In this document: positions 1 to 12,991 of the stretch, one piece after another | Numbering within the stretch: position 1 is the first letter of the stretch | How the letters are laid out: each line of letters begins with the position of its first letter | Source of the DNA: Steromphala cineraria | Taxonomy: Eukaryota; Mollusca; Gastropoda; Trochida; Trochidae | Length of the DNA stretch: 64,000 nucleotides | Direction of reading: 5' to 3' | Assembly: GCA_916613615.1 (NCBI GenBank) | Contig: OU744735.1 | Coordinates: forward strand, 39,443,468 to 39,507,467 | Position numbers and translations under genes: made by a program | The notes under the pieces: generated by a model | Seen by the model: the letters and a program-made list of their open reading frames with translations, nothing else | The model's database searches: none | Told to the model about the DNA's origin: nothing

Positions 1-492
1 GTTTTTGGATAAATAGCACAATCAATTTATCACATTTCTATGAAAAGATTGATTCTGTCAAAAGGGATGCGAGTATGAATAAAATTCTCAGATCAAGGTT
101 AGAATAGCTTGGGTCACTGACCATTTTTCCCTGACTTATGACTAATACTTCACAGATAATCATTCTTATGGTAAGCCTTCTTGAAACAAGTCACTACCAA
201 ATAAGCTTGACTTTCAGACATATCTCTGGGATTTAAAGCATAAAAAGGTTGAAAACCCATATTTCTATGGCACCAAAGATTTTTGAACAAATTTGTTTTA
301 CTTACAATTCTATCAACCTCTGAATAAAAATACCTCAGATTATAAGCTCACAACAGTTGCTTATGAAAACCTTCTTATTTGAATATACAGCTTACCGTAA
401 TATTAGAAACTCGTCTGTGAAGAATTCATATAGCGCAGTGTTAGGTTGACCAAAAGTTTGCCTATTCCTAAAGAACCTTGAATCTAACAGCA
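1..492. other. no feature recognised
   Basis: AT-rich, stop-rich in all frames. Confidence 0.6.
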
Positions 493-850
493 TTAAAGGG
501 GCAGTAGCATGTTTTTAGGGGCTCCGGATGTCAGGAACATGAAAATAAATAGTTCCAATTGAAAGACAATGTATTTAAACTATATGAAGCAGTAATAATT
601 CAAATATATAATGTAAAGTTTAGCCATGCAATTCCTTTTTCTTACACAAAATGAATTAAAGGTGTTCACACAAAATGGCCGCCAATGGATTTTAAGTGAA
701 TCCTCATACTTTGTCCTCTGACTATGGATGATTGGCTTTTGTAATCAGATTTTTGACACTGTCAAAATAATACATTTTGCATTAACTTACAATTATCAGG
801 GAAATATTTAAAATATAAAATTGTCAAAAAAAGTGCTACTGCCCCTTTAA
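493..850. mobile_element. TTAAAGGGGCAGTAGCA MITE, copy 1
   Basis: Terminal inverted repeats TTAAAGGGGCAGTAGCATG and GTGCTACTGCCCCTTTAA. The internal sequence includes GGTGTTCACACAAAATGGCC and GACTATGGATGATTGGCTT, shared by all copies. Confidence 0.85.
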
Positions 851-1437
851 ATTCCTTACTCAACAACAAAATTTTTTAAATTCTTCAACAAAGCAACAAT
901 GTTTAGAAACTGAAGTTATGCAATTTAAGAGATTTCCCAGAAGATTTAACAATCCTTTTTGATTTAATGGCATTGGAGGAACTGTCAGAGGATTTTATTT
1001 AAGGAGACTCTTCTGTCTTTGAAATATTAAATCAAGTCATTATGTCCTATCCATAAATCTTGTTATGTTAAAAGTATTCTTTTGAGCCAAGTCCTGAATA
1101 ATATGTCTTACATGTTTTAAAAACATCAAACCATAGCTCAATTGATGTAAATTTGTTTCAATTTGCATTGATGTTGGATTTAAATTCTAAACAATTATTC
1201 TAAGAAATTGTCATTCCTGATGAAACACAATCAGTATTCCAAAACCTGCCTGCCCACCAACCAAATGTCTGGTAAAGTTTTTGGTGGGTCCACTTGCAAA
1301 ATGTACCACCATGCTTGAAGTAGTCTGGACATTTGTTAATTTTCTACAGATAACAAGGCCTTTTCAAAGAGCAATTGAGGCAGGTCTATCTACTAATTTG
1401 ACCTCAGAGTCACCTGCATAAGTGTAGAAATGTTTGT
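851..1437. other. no feature recognised
   Basis: AT-rich single-copy-looking sequence; CCACCAACCAAATG and CATTTGGTTGGTGGG-like weak symmetry near 1255-1290 only. Confidence 0.5.
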
Positions 1438-1545
1438 TTCAAGGGCATGCTTTGTTAGCAAGGCTCAGGTGTGTGTCTCGCTCCAGGAAGATGAGGTGGC
1501 CCATGCTTCCAGCGAGACCAGTGTCAGTTTCTGAGTCTGGACAGA
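1438..1545 (-). CDS. weak candidate terminal exon of an unidentified minus-strand gene
   Basis: Minus strand: after a possible acceptor (ttgtctgtccag) the frame reads SETDTGLAGSMGHLIFLERD, THLSLANKACP and TGA. GC content is distinctly above the flanks. I recognise no family and see no partner exon. The plus strand is also open for about 46 codons here, so this could be an old repeat. Confidence 0.25.
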
Positions 1546-1564
1546 CAACACCTGGCTATCTTCA

Positions 1565-2200
1565 TTCTGTCATGCGCTCAGCTGCATGAAAAACACTTCA
1601 CATTGATGGTATAAAAGATAAGGTTGACTTTAACATTTATATTAACTATTAAATGAAGGAGTGTAAGATTGACTGCCCTTAATACAGTTCATGGACAGGA
1701 TATGGCTTTTTGCCATTCTGTCATGTGCTATGTTGCATGAAAACAGATCACATTGATTATATGAATGATAAGTTTGACTTTAGCATCTATATTCAACTAT
1801 CAAATGAAGAAGTGTAACATTGACTGCCCTTAATACAGTTCATGGACAGGTCGTGGCTTTCTACCATTCTGTCATGTGCTAATGTTGCATGAAACAGTTT
1901 CATGTTGATGGTTTTGATGATAAAGTAAACATTAGCCATCTTGATGGAAGTTTCAGGGGTATAATCTGTCAGGGTGACCACACCAAATACTGTCTTTAGC
2001 AGGACATGGCTTTCTTCCATTCTGTAATGTGATAAGTTGCAATAAAAACTTATTGATAAAATGTTCAAATTTGTCAATTTGATGGTATAAATGATTGGTT
2101 TGACTTTAGCATGTAGATTCAACTATCAGAGGCATAATCTGTTAGGTCAATATAGTCTTGGACAGGACATGACTTCTGCATGAAACAATTTCACATTGAT
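1565..2200. repeat. tandem repeat, about 150-bp unit, 4 copies
   Basis: CATTCTGTCATGTGCT recurs at about 1571, 1721, 1872 and 2024 with GACTGCCCTTAATACAGTTC and CATGGACAGG between. Unit divergence rises to the right. The ORF at 1793-2122 minus is a product of the repeat. Confidence 0.8.
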
Positions 2201-3088
2201 CTAATTAATTGTTTTAAAAGGTCAATATTATCAACTAGTTAATAAAGATTTACCAATCAGAGTATTACACCGGTACTATAAGTTTTACCGTTAACTATAA
2301 CAAATGCAGTACATTACAAAAAAATCCCATCAATGAATTATACAATGATAAGGCCAACCTTAGCACCTAGCTGTACCTACTGAAGGAATAAGTATGAATA
2401 TTCATCAAGGCTAGATATAGAGAAGCAGGTGGCCTGTGTAGAAAGTAGGTAAATATACAAACATATTAATGTATGTAGATAACTCCTGGGGGAGTTGGGT
2501 CCAGCGTAATGTGGCGAGGAATCAATAATGGCGGACATAATGACCTCACTATTCTACAGTTATGTTCTGAATCACCATGGAAGACATTGGAGGAGTTTGG
2601 GGAGACATATGCTGAATTAATTATTAATTATTCAGCTCTTTTGGTCATCATCTTCTATTTATTGAACTAGATGGTTACTGTTATGACAAGCTTATCAGAA
2701 ACATTTAATGTGTTGGAGGAAGGAAAAATGACCACTCTTTTGGCTTGGTGTTCAACTGTCATGTTGCTAACATTCTTTTTTAAATTTTTGTATTTAAACT
2801 TTTATTTCAAAAGGGAGATAATCAGGTTTCAAAGGGAGATAATAGCCTTAGGTTCAGTCCTTTCCTCATTGCAGTGAAACAATGGATTATATTTTTTTTG
2901 TGACTTCTTTTAGAGGCATTTAGAAGTTGAAGGATGAAAAAGGAAGAATTCTATTGATTTTTTGGAACTCTTGTAATAAAGAAGTTGAATAGTCCATAGA
3001 ATTCTTCCTTATACACTGCTTTTGTTGAAATATGGATAATATCATCACCATATAATCCTTTATTTCATTGCTCAGTGTATAATATGAG
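2201..3088. other. mostly featureless; two dispersed motifs and a small foldback
   Basis: Two AAAGGGAGATAAT motifs at 2811 and 2831. GGAAGAATTCTATTGA (2942) and TAGAATTCTTCCTT (2999) form a foldback. The ORF at 2671-2877 has no recognisable homology. Confidence 0.5.
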
Positions 3089-3233
3089 TTATACCATTCA
3101 GAGACAGGGTTTTTGGGATATACATTGTATCTGCCTCAAGCTTGGTCTTATGCGACGAGCTGAAAGCGAGTCGCGTAACACATAGCGAGAGGCGGATATC
3201 TCCCTATTTAACCCGCCTCTGAATTGTATAACG
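3089..3233. repeat. imperfect foldback
   Basis: GTTATACCATTCAGAGACAG (near 3089) and inverse CGCCTCTGAATTGTATAAC (near 3233) bound a 145-bp element with GATAT-CTGCCTC/GAGGCGGATAT inside. Probably a small foldback element. The surrounding 3041-3070 and 3545-3580 share a diverged direct repeat (ATAATCCTTTAT). Confidence 0.55.
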
Positions 3234-3896
3234 AATTTATCCTACCGTATGTTTAAACAAAATGCATATAAAATGAAGATAAAGAGAAAGAACTGAGTAA
3301 GTTATTTTACTATAGTTTGTTCAAAGCTACATATCAGTTGATCAAAAGTAACCAGCTTGATCATGTGTTCGAGGTAACATACATTGTACATTTCAAGACG
3401 CGCAATCTGCACGCTTTTTTTATGCTTTTTATGTGCCGGGGTATAAATGATTTATTACCCCGCTCAAGAGGGTGATCTCAGTATTTATCCAGGGTCACGT
3501 GGACCAATAAAAGATTGAGATTCTTACATGAGGTAGGATAATAGTTATTATATCATCACTGTATAATCCTTTATTTAATTTCTCTGTGTATGATAAAACA
3601 TAAAAAATATGCTTCAGTGGCTTGAATACATCAAATATATACATTTCATGTAACATATGCTCCCTGTGCACCTAATATAGAGTCACAATTACTCCATTGA
3701 GAGTTAATAACTGAATCAATGAAGCTAATTAACGTCGATAATTGTGTGGTTTATGCATACCATAATCATATACAATAGCTGAATCGGATATATTATATAA
3801 TTGTATGACTATGTAGAGTGTGAAAAGTTTATTGATGTGATCAAGTATTAACTTTTTGTTAAGCCATATAGGGCGCTTTACAAATTTTGTATATTA

Positions 3897-5494
3897 TTAG
3901 GTCTTCAAGACTACGTCTGGAAGACCTATTGTTCTTATCCGGATTTTTATTATTATTATTTGTACGATTTTGTGACAGCGATTCTGACCTAACCAATCGA
4001 TCGATTTTCATGAAACTTTCAGGACTGATAGAGTATCACCAGAACTGGCTATGCGAAGCTTTTGAATTTCGAATTTCAATTTGTGCTAGAGTTATCTCCC
4101 TTTGAAGTTGAAACTTCATACCTCAATTTCTCGAAAACTAAGAAAGATAATCGCACAAAACTTCCACCACAATGTGGGCATCAACATTACCCATCAAATA
4201 AGCACATAGCCGTTTTCGGCCGTAATAATAGATTTTTGGCTATTTTCAAAAAACTTAAATTTTTGCGCAATTTCGCGATTTTGACAGTACGCGTCTTTGA
4301 AAATCTTCTTCTCATTAACGGCAAGACATACAGCAGTGTTTGATAGCTCAAATGAAAGCTAAAAGAACTGCCAAGAACGTCACGAGCCCCTTTTTTTGAA
4401 TTTTGATCTAAAACGTGAGTTATCTGCCTTTGAAAATGGACATGTTTTTAAAGCATCATTTTTCATGTTACATTTAAAGGGACATTACTCAGTTAGGGAA
4501 TGTCAGATAAGAAATCTGTTTGATGCATTCTATTTTACAATGATTATTGAACAAATTCACTACAGATCTTTATTATATAAAAGTTTATATTAAAGGAAAT
4601 ATGTGGACATAAAGAGATTTTTTACATTTTTCGATGATTTTAACATTTTTCGAGGGTTATTTTACTTTGAGAATTTTAGTTTCAAAACTGTTACAGATAG
4701 AAATTTAATCATTGATGTTTTGTTAAGCAGATGTAATGAGTAGACAGAAAAAAATATCGGCAAGTCATGATAAAACATTTTCTGTCCATGACCAGTCCTT
4801 GAATATTGCGATTTTTGGAAAATTACCATTTTTAGCACATTTCAAAGTTCCACAGTTTCTTTAGTAAGAAAGATAGCTTTAAATTGATTGAATTTTCACA
4901 TGTGCTATTCCACGCTCAACTTTTGCTATGTTGTACTTTATCATAAAAATTTTGATAGTTAAGGAGCTAGAAGGACCAACATGGAGTAGGGGTCTAAAAA
5001 TCTTCAAATTTCAGTGTTTTCAATTAAGTTTCAAAATTCATTACTCCATTTCTATTTAAGTTATCAAAACAAAACATACATCTTTGTATGTGGATAAACA
5101 AGACCAACATTGTTTCTGATATACCTTATCAGTAAAATACCAATAGTTAAAGTGTTAGGTTTCATTACATTATACAGGGGGCTGAAACAGTCAACTTTAC
5201 ATTACAGCGTTAAATCACATGTATCTCGAAAACGGTGACAGATAACTCAACCAAATTTTTTTCTGCTACTAGGAATAATATACTCTGAAGAATGATGTCA
5301 TAGCTGACATTGGCCACCATGATCAATTTTTCTAAAAAGTCTTTAACACTGAATATCAGGTGGAATTTGGTCATTTTGATAAAGTATTAGTTACTGTTTA
5401 CCTCTAAGACAAAAAGTCATGCGACGGTCAAACACTGTGTGAAGGTCAAACAGGAATCTTGAAGACCTAAGTATTGACGCGTCAATCCTAGTTA
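3897..5494 (+). mobile_element. hairpin-ended element, family A (Helentron-like architecture)
   Basis: Left hairpin at 3899-3927: arm AGGTCTTCAAGAC, loop tac, arm GTCTGGAAGACCT. The right end (5457-5468) reads TCTTGAAGACCT, the inverse of the left arm, followed by the perfect palindrome ATTGACGCGTCAAT (5473-5486) and CCTAGTTA. Flanked by ATT-rich sequence on both sides. Short ORFs inside (3887-4593) show no recognisable protein. Confidence 0.65.
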
Positions 5495-5621
5495 TTATTA
5501 TTATTATATTACATAAAGGACCTTTAACTAGTCTGATATCCATACCCTAAAGCCAAACGAAATCAAAAGGGCTTAATGTGGTCTAAACAATGTAGCAAGT
5601 CTAATCATTGTTCAGGGCTCC

Positions 5622-8180
5622 TTTTTTAGCTCACCTTTACAAAGTAAATGTGAGCTTATGTCATGGCGCTTCGTCCGTCGTCCGTCTGTCTGTCCGTCCG
5701 TAAACTTTCACGAAAAAGACTACTCCTCCTAAACGAATTCAGATATTATTATATTATTATTTATTATTAATATTATATTATCTTAAATATGGAATATTAA
5801 AGATTGTCGTGCAAGTTGTTCTATATTTTTAAGTGTTTCTAAAATAAATTAAGATGAAAGACAAACATAATTGATTAATTTGTTTAAAATCTTTATGGCA
5901 ACTAGCTGCAAAAAACAAATCACATTAAACATGTTAGATTTTAAACAATGGTATCTCCCTTATATTCCTTTAAATACCACACATAAGGGGTCAACCAGAG
6001 TTCAGATATTCCACTATGCTGTCTAATACACATCCCAAGGCAGGCTGCTAGCATCACAGTGTCAGCTGCTAGTCTGTTGCATAATCAACCTGACCCAATT
6101 GATATGGTAGAGCATTATGCTATATGGCCATGGCCCATGTGTATGCAATAAAAGTTATGGACTTATATTCTCATGACAGTGATATGTTCTTTCTAAGAAT
6201 AAAAACTTACACAAAACTTGTTAACAATAACCTTTGTGTTTAGCAATCTACATGATAAGTTGATGTGGAATAAATATGCAGATGAAAATCAAAAAGGGTT
6301 TTGTAAGAAAAGTAAGGAAATTTGATTTGTCATATTTCTCTGTTGATTTGACAATGCAATTTTTTTTACCATTATATCACTGTATGAGTGTTAAATAAAT
6401 TGATATTTGATACTTTAATGAAAGACATCTCATGGTCACTTGACATGTAAATATTATGTGAACAAAATAAACGTGTCTTATGCATTGAAAAATCTGTACT
6501 CTTGGGATTCTCAATATCCCATGCAGCATAACCATCAGTGAAATAATCTTGAAATCATATTAATGATTCACTACAAAACAAATGTACCGTATCCTCGCAG
6601 GTATAAGCCCACCCTCGAGCTAAAGACCACCCCCCATTTTTTCAGGACTGAGCTGGTTGGGGTCATTCTCGGGTTAAAGCCCACCCCCAATTCTTGGAAG
6701 TGTGACACGATCGATGTCAGGCGATCGAGTTAGCGATGTTTACACCGGAAGCAAAATGCACAAGTTTATATCGATGTCATTTTTTGTAAAATAAAAATAC
6801 ATTGTCCTGTTGTTGTTTTTAATGACTATATACAATGTAAGTTAATAAAAATAAAATAATATTTTGGTTTTAAATATCCATGCATCATTCACGTACTGTT
6901 AAATTTCAGCAGAAATCACGATGTATGTGGCTTCACTTGCATCAGCAATCGGGAATTGAAAAATTTGATTCCCAAAATATTATCAAGAACTATCGCTTTA
7001 TAAGGCTTGTTATCCGTTCTAAATGTTTTATATGACATATATCCAAACTTATTTATCAAATTTAATCGTCGAAGTTCAAAGAAATCTTTGTAAAATATAC
7101 TTTCGCGAAAGCACGTTGTTTTACTGTGCTTGGAATCTCAATCGTAATTACTTGACGACAAGTAACACTATCAATATTCTTTCGTGCTCATAATCATAAT
7201 TTGTACAAGTTTTTCTTCAAAATTTATTTACGTAAATATTTCAATTAACTGCATGTTGTTTTGGAAAATGTAATATGTGGAAAAATATTTAACAAATATT
7301 GGAATATTTAGACATTTAATATTGTATCGACAATATGTTGTCATGAACTTATTACAACCATGTTTCAGTTTCATACATCGTTTTCAAATCGACTTGCTGA
7401 TTGGTTGACCTACTTTTCTTGGCCAATGAAAATGCTTGTAACAAATATCTCTCGACTCGTACACACATGCAGCAAAAGCTGTCGACTGATTATTCACGTT
7501 CCTTTTTCGTGAGAATGATGTTATGTAATCTGATTAAAACAAACAACAAACAATGTAAGTTAGTATTTGCAATTTCTTTATGATTCTTTTTAATAATATA
7601 CGTCTGGAAAAAGTGTCAATTGATATTTAAGAAGACCTGACCAACATAGTCAAACGTATCGATGTCAATTTTCAATGCAACTCGCATCAATGATCTTCTT
7701 GGTTGGGGTCCCTCCCGGTATTAAGCCCACCCCCCTATTTTCAAGATATTTGTTTGCCGGGCCCCCTGGTCTTATACCCGCGAGGATACGGTAAGTGGCC
7801 ACCATCCTGTAAGTAATGAATGACATTTAAATGGATACACCTAAACCAATCAAGATATCATATTGAAATTAATACGGATGCCCACATAAAAGTAGCATTT
7901 TGAAGATTAAAAAGTACAAGATGGTCACCAATTCAGCCATAGATATACAAAAAAGTTATACAAAAACCTACTGCTTGTTAACTTATCATGATTATATCAT
8001 TCGTGTATTAATGTTTGTTCAAGCTCTAGTCGTTTCCAAAAGAAGACTAGTATTTTAAAAGATAAAAAATCATGATGGCAGCCATAATCAATTATATAAA
8101 AGATGGTTACATGTATAATTAAACCATTTTACCACATCATTCATTTTAAGGTGAGCTTCTGTACCCTCGGTACTTTTATT
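5622..8180 (+). mobile_element. hairpin-ended element, family B, with a nested TIR element
   Basis: Left hairpin at 5628-5656: arm AGCTCACCTTTAC, loop aaa, arm GTAAATGTGAGCT, followed by a GTCCGT-rich tract. The right end reads AAGGTGAGCT (8148-8157), then hairpin arms GTACC and GGTAC around ctc (8161-8173), then TTTTATT. The 6585-7793 element lies inside. Confidence 0.65.
6585..7793. mobile_element. TIR element with TACCGTATCCTCGC ends
   Basis: The left end reads TACCGTATCCTCGCAGGTAT and the right end ATACCCGCGAGGATACGGTA, a near-perfect inverted repeat. Subterminal AAGCCCACCCCC motifs recur at 6606, 6700 and 7720 in association with the ends. About 1.2 kb with no transposase visible; nested in family B. 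Confidence 0.75.
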
Positions 8181-8556
8181 TATTATCCATATGGTTGAAC
8201 ATAAGTCATGCCGTATTTTCAATACGAGCACTAGTGCACATATCAATTCACGTGACACTACTCGTCACTGATTGGTTGAAAGCGACCGTGACCCTTTGAC
8301 GTCACATAAAGGAACTACTTTTTTCATTCATAAACTTTTACTACGTCCGTTCCAAATGTGTAAATTTCATTCATTACTAAGTTATCGCTTACGCGAGATT
8401 TCCTTCATTTGATTTTAACATGCATTTTGCTCAATCAAAACACAACAACAATTCCGAATAAAAGTTATTTTTTATTGAAATCCATCAATTTGTGGTTTTA
8501 ATACGTTTTACATAAGAACCTGTACAGACGTAGACATCGTCGTTGTAGCAGACGTC

Positions 8557-11332
8557 ATGGCTGACCTGTCAGAAATTCGGGTAAATACTCTTGTGAAAAT
8601 TGATGGACAAATTACCGGAAGAGTGGTAGATATTATCCAACCTTTAGGGACATTCAACATGTACCAAATTCGTACAGAAAGCGGAGCTATGAAACAATTA
8701 CCAAGGTATCGGTTTCATGTCTTACAAGAAACAGTTTCGTCAAATGTAAACAATGAATCTAGCCTCCCTGACCATGTTATCGAAGATATCATGAATGATG
8801 ACTTTCTTGCCCCACCTACCCAGACTAGGCCTATATCTACATCACGATTTGTACCCGTTTCTGAAAACGACATTCGGGATTTCTTGACTGAAAATGAGAA
8901 TAAAAATACTTCAAACAAGACAAAATACGACATCAAAAATCTTAGAAATTTCATGGAAGCTGTAGATAATGACAACCGAGAAATTGAAAATCTATCCCCT
9001 ACAGAACTTGCTTCCCTTCTTTCGAGGTTTTTCATTGGTGTGAGGAAAACAAATGGGGAGGAGTACGAGCCGTCAAGTTTGAGGTGCATGCTTTCAAGTT
9101 TCGACCGATATTTAAGAAATCAAAATTATGGAATTTCCCTACTTCTTGACCCTGTGTTCACTCAAGTTCGGAGTGTTCTCACATCAAAACAAAAATCTCT
9201 TAAGAAAGAAGGTAAAGGGAACTTACCCATGGTAGCCGAGGCAGTATCTGACACGGAAGTGGAGTCCCTATGGTCAAGTGGTCAACTCGGGACTGATAAT
9301 CCTGAATCACTTTTGAACCTTATGTGGTGGAATAACACTATCCATTTCGGAATGAGGTCAGTGACCCCTCACAGGTTGATGTGTTGAGGGGACATCACAC
9401 TGAAAACTGATGCTTCCGGGTTCGAATATCTGGAGATGAACGAGCGTCAAACAAAGACTCGAACCGGGTCTGACATAAGGAATGTCCGTAAACTCCCCCC
9501 TCGAGTTTGGGCCACCCCCGAAAATATCCCCAGGTGTCCTGTCGATGCATATAAAAAATACAGGTCACTTCGACCTGCAGATTTCTGCAAGCCTGACAGT
9601 CCATTTTATCTGGCGACGGCCTGTAAGGTACCTCCCCGTGTGGGATACATCTGGTTCAAGCGTCAACCTGTCGGACGCAACAAACTTGGTTCACTAATGA
9701 AGAAAATGGTATCCGGGTCACATCTTGAAACTGACAAGCGCATCACGAATCATAGCGCCCGAAAACATTTAGGGCAAACTGACCGAGGTTCGGACACCAC
9801 CCGAAGTCGCCCGAACTTCGGACACTTTTGATTAGAAGCTGACGCAGTTATACGTGAAAAAACTACATGTCATTTGTTTCAAACTGTTTCTTTGCAATCT
9901 GTCTTGATATATATTTCTCTTAAAAAAACATTTTATTATCATACCTAATTCCCAACTTACTTTTTCTGACAGGGGCAATAAACCGGTTCATGGAGGAAAA
10001 TGGCGAAATATTTGTTTTCATGTAAATGTTTGCACAAATTTCAGGAAATGTAAGAAGCGCCAAAAGATCATATGCTTTTTTTGTTTTAAAAGAGAAACTA
10101 CTACATAATCAAACTTCGATAAATATTTGCAATTAAAAAGTTAATTTAGAAGTAAATATCGGGATTTTCGAAATATATGAAAATGACCTTGGTTCGGACA
10201 GTTTTGACCATGGTTCGGCCACTTATAAATTTTCTTTATAGAGAATTGAAAAACATATAAATTATCAAACAACTGCTAAGGAAACATAGAGAAACATTCA
10301 ACCAACACATATTACAAAATTATTTACTCCTAAATCATTTAATTTAGCCTGTACAGTGTTTTAGCGTCAATGCATGCAAATGCCATTGTGACGTCATCAG
10401 ATTCTAGCGGCGCATTCGGGAGTTGCCGAGAAGTTTATCTTCGGAAAGGAAGCCGTGTATTATCAAAACATTGAATCATATTTTCAAATTATCGGTTTTT
10501 CATTGTAAATAAACGAGTCAATGTGTGTTGGGTGATAAAATTAACCTTTTTGAGGCATATATTAAAGCTGTGATGTATGTGAGAACATTGAGTGGTACTG
10601 TCCGAGGTTAGGTCAAGACTGTCCGAACCCCGGGCGAGTTGATATACACAATTAAACCCGTTAATTTCAGTTAATCTACAAATATTTCTACAAAAATAAA
10701 TCGTGATACAATACAAAATTTCATTCCTAATGGCATAATTGGCTTTAAATTATTTTCTTCCAATGATAATGTACAGTACGATCTTTGAAAGTATTTGGAT
10801 CGGAACACTGTCCGAACCCCGGTCAGTTTGCCCTAATACAAATTGTCAAAAGCTCCAAAATCAAGATGTGGCTCCAACCCACATCATGCAAATGTCGGGG
10901 CACAAAAATGTCCAAAGTTTGAACAATTACTCCACAATATCTGAAACTCAGCATCGCAACTATAGCAAAATTTTGACAAACACTCGATCTACTGTCGAAG
11001 TGATTGACCGAGCGCTTCAACCACTTGCTGAACATCCGGTTGTTGTATCTGGCGCCGATTCAACTTGCTCTAGTCTAGAATCTGGTCGCCAGCAACCACA
11101 TGTTTTGCTTGAATCGTCTCAGCCGAAAACACTTGCACAATCCGTGACATCAACCAAAAACACCAAGCAATGCCTGTCTTCTGATTTTGTTCACACTCTA
11201 TTCGCCGGCCCAATCCATGGCGGTGTTTTCAACATCAACATTGGAATTCCAGTGAAAACATCTGTGTCAAAGTCGCCGGCGAGAAAATACCGCAGAATTC
11301 AACGACTTGAGTCTTCAGATGATGAGGATTGA
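8557..11332 (+). pseudogene. Crypton-type tyrosine recombinase (DUF3504-like), broken
   Basis: The first part (8557-9387) starts MADLSEIRVNTLVKIDGQIT and contains FFIGVRKTNGEEYEPSSLRC, GKGNLP and LLNLMWWNNTIHFGMR, the pattern of Crypton recombinases and of the host DUF3504 domains derived from them (ZMYM, QRICH1, KCTD1 group). TGA at 9385-9387 interrupts it, but the same frame continues GDITLKTDASGFEYLEMNER, QTKTRTGSD and NHSARKHL. At 9772 a TIR element is inserted. Beyond it, 10842-11332 continues QDVAPTHIMQMSGHKNVQSL and NNYS to a stop after SSDDED. Catalytic positions are visible: Arg in HFGMR, His and Arg in HSAR, His in GHKN and Tyr in NNYS (codon 10928-10930). The frame after the insertion is offset by one even with the element removed. 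A dead copy. Confidence 0.85.
9772..10833 (+). mobile_element. non-autonomous TIR element inserted in the Crypton, TA target duplication
   Basis: The ends are inverted repeats: left GGGCAAACTGACCGAGG then TTCGGACA, right TGTCCGAAC then CCCGGTCAGTTTGCCC. TA flanks both sides (9770-9771 and 10834-10835). About 1.06 kb; GTTCGGACA-type sub-repeats recur near both ends and near 10195 and 10610. No transposase is visible. The TA duplication suggests a Tc1/mariner-related mobiliser, which is inference. Confidence 0.8.
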
Positions 11333-11746
11333 ACGTTATTGAGTGATAATTCAGTTTCACAATTCTATCTTGTTTGACTGTTAATGTTGTTGACACTTCA
11401 TTTCTCAAAACACTTCGAACGACTGATCGGTTTGAAAAAACCGCCTCACTACTTGAACTTGTTATCAATGCCCCTGGTTTTTCGAAAGAGTTATTATATT
11501 ATGGTTATGGCAACTTTGCCCTAAAAATAATAGTTCAATAAAGTTGTGGAATATTTATGCTAAGAAAGTGTTCTATTTGGGTTCATTTTGACGGTGAAAA
11601 CGTTTATAAATCTAACGCACTACATTAGTTGACCTACAACTCGAAGTGACCCGTTCTCGTATCTTTGCGCGCTAAGCAGAGGCGTGTTGAAGTCCCAGCT
11701 GAGATTCGTGCTGTAAACATGCTATTTTTTGAGTGGATAATAAAGA

Positions 11747-11886
11747 AATTATTACACTCGCAAGTGTGCCATACGACTTATACGAAACTCGTGCAAAATT
11801 ATGTATTGCCCTCGCTCTCGCTCGGGCAATACAAAATTTCACACTCGTTTCGTATAAGTCGTATGGCACACTTGCTCGTGTAATTT
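11747..11886. repeat. foldback of about 65-bp arms
   Basis: Left arm 11747-11811 and right arm 11822-11886 are near-perfect inverses (CATACGACTTATACGAAACT and its partner TTTCGTATAAGTCGTATGG), separated by about 10 bases (CTCGCTCTCG). Three overlapping ORFs here exist only because of the symmetry. Confidence 0.9.
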
Positions 11887-11970
11887 TCTCTATTTATGAA
11901 ATATTTATTATTAGAATTTTAGTCTAAAACCACTATGAAAATAGTTAATGTTTCAATTGTTTCTCATTTA

Positions 11971-12283
11971 TTAAAGGGGCAGTAGCATGTTTTTTGATAA
12001 TTTTATATTTTAAATATTTCACTGATAATTGTAAGTTAATGCTAAATGTGTCAAAAATTTCATTACACAAGCCAATCATCCATAGTCAGAGGACAAAGTA
12101 TGAAGATTCATATAAAATCCATTGCCGGCCATTTTGTGCCGCATGGCTCACCTTTACATTATATATTTGAATTATTACTGCTTCATTTAGTTTAAATACA
12201 TTGTCTTTCAATTGAAACCATTAATTTTCATTTTCCTGACATCACATTATGTTCCCCCTAAAAACGTGCTACTGCCCCTTTAA
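11971..12283. mobile_element. TTAAAGGGGCAGTAGCA MITE, copy 2
   Basis: Both inverted ends are intact (TTAAAGGGGCAGTAGCATG, GTGCTACTGCCCCTTTAA). It is in the opposite internal orientation to copy 1 (AAGCCAATCATCCATAGTC) and a little shorter through an internal deletion. Confidence 0.85.
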
Positions 12284-12991
12284 ATTTTATTTCAACTGAG
12301 GTAGGTCATGTTTACTTTGAAACAACATGGCTGATTTTCAAACATGATTGTAAGAAATAGACTATATTTCGACAGAAGTAGTGTATTGATACAGATTATT
12401 CTTTTTGTTTAGTAGTTTTGATTGTTGTACATTAACCATTCTGCCATTCAGAATAATTGGTTTTATTCAGCAGATAATGAATTAGGTAGCACAATTAAAA
12501 CTTGAAGAAGAAGAAGACTTAATTAATTATTTTCTTTTTTTGGTAAAACCATTCCTATTCTATAATTTGAGAATGTCATCAAGTACTTTTTGACCATTAG
12601 ACCTCTCTGTGTAGAGATCACTAAAATATACACACTAAAAACTTGAATTAAGGGAGCTATGATTTTCTTTTCCAAAAACCATCTCCTTTAGTTTACTCCA
12701 GAACATCTCAACATGTAATCTTCTATTCCCTGACCTCATTCGACACCTGACCTCAATTGACCCCTGACCTGACCTTATGGTCCAGTAATTATCTCCCTTG
12801 AAGGTGTCAGAAAACCATGAATACAGAATGAGACATGTTGTACACAATTACACTCGAAATATAACCGACTAAAAGTATTACATTTTCAAGATTCACCAAG
12901 ATTTTGTGGTCAACAAGTACTTTAAGGTTTCACTGCTATGAAACACCACTATGATTTTGTAGGCTTTCTTCCTCATAGTTGATTAAGGAAC

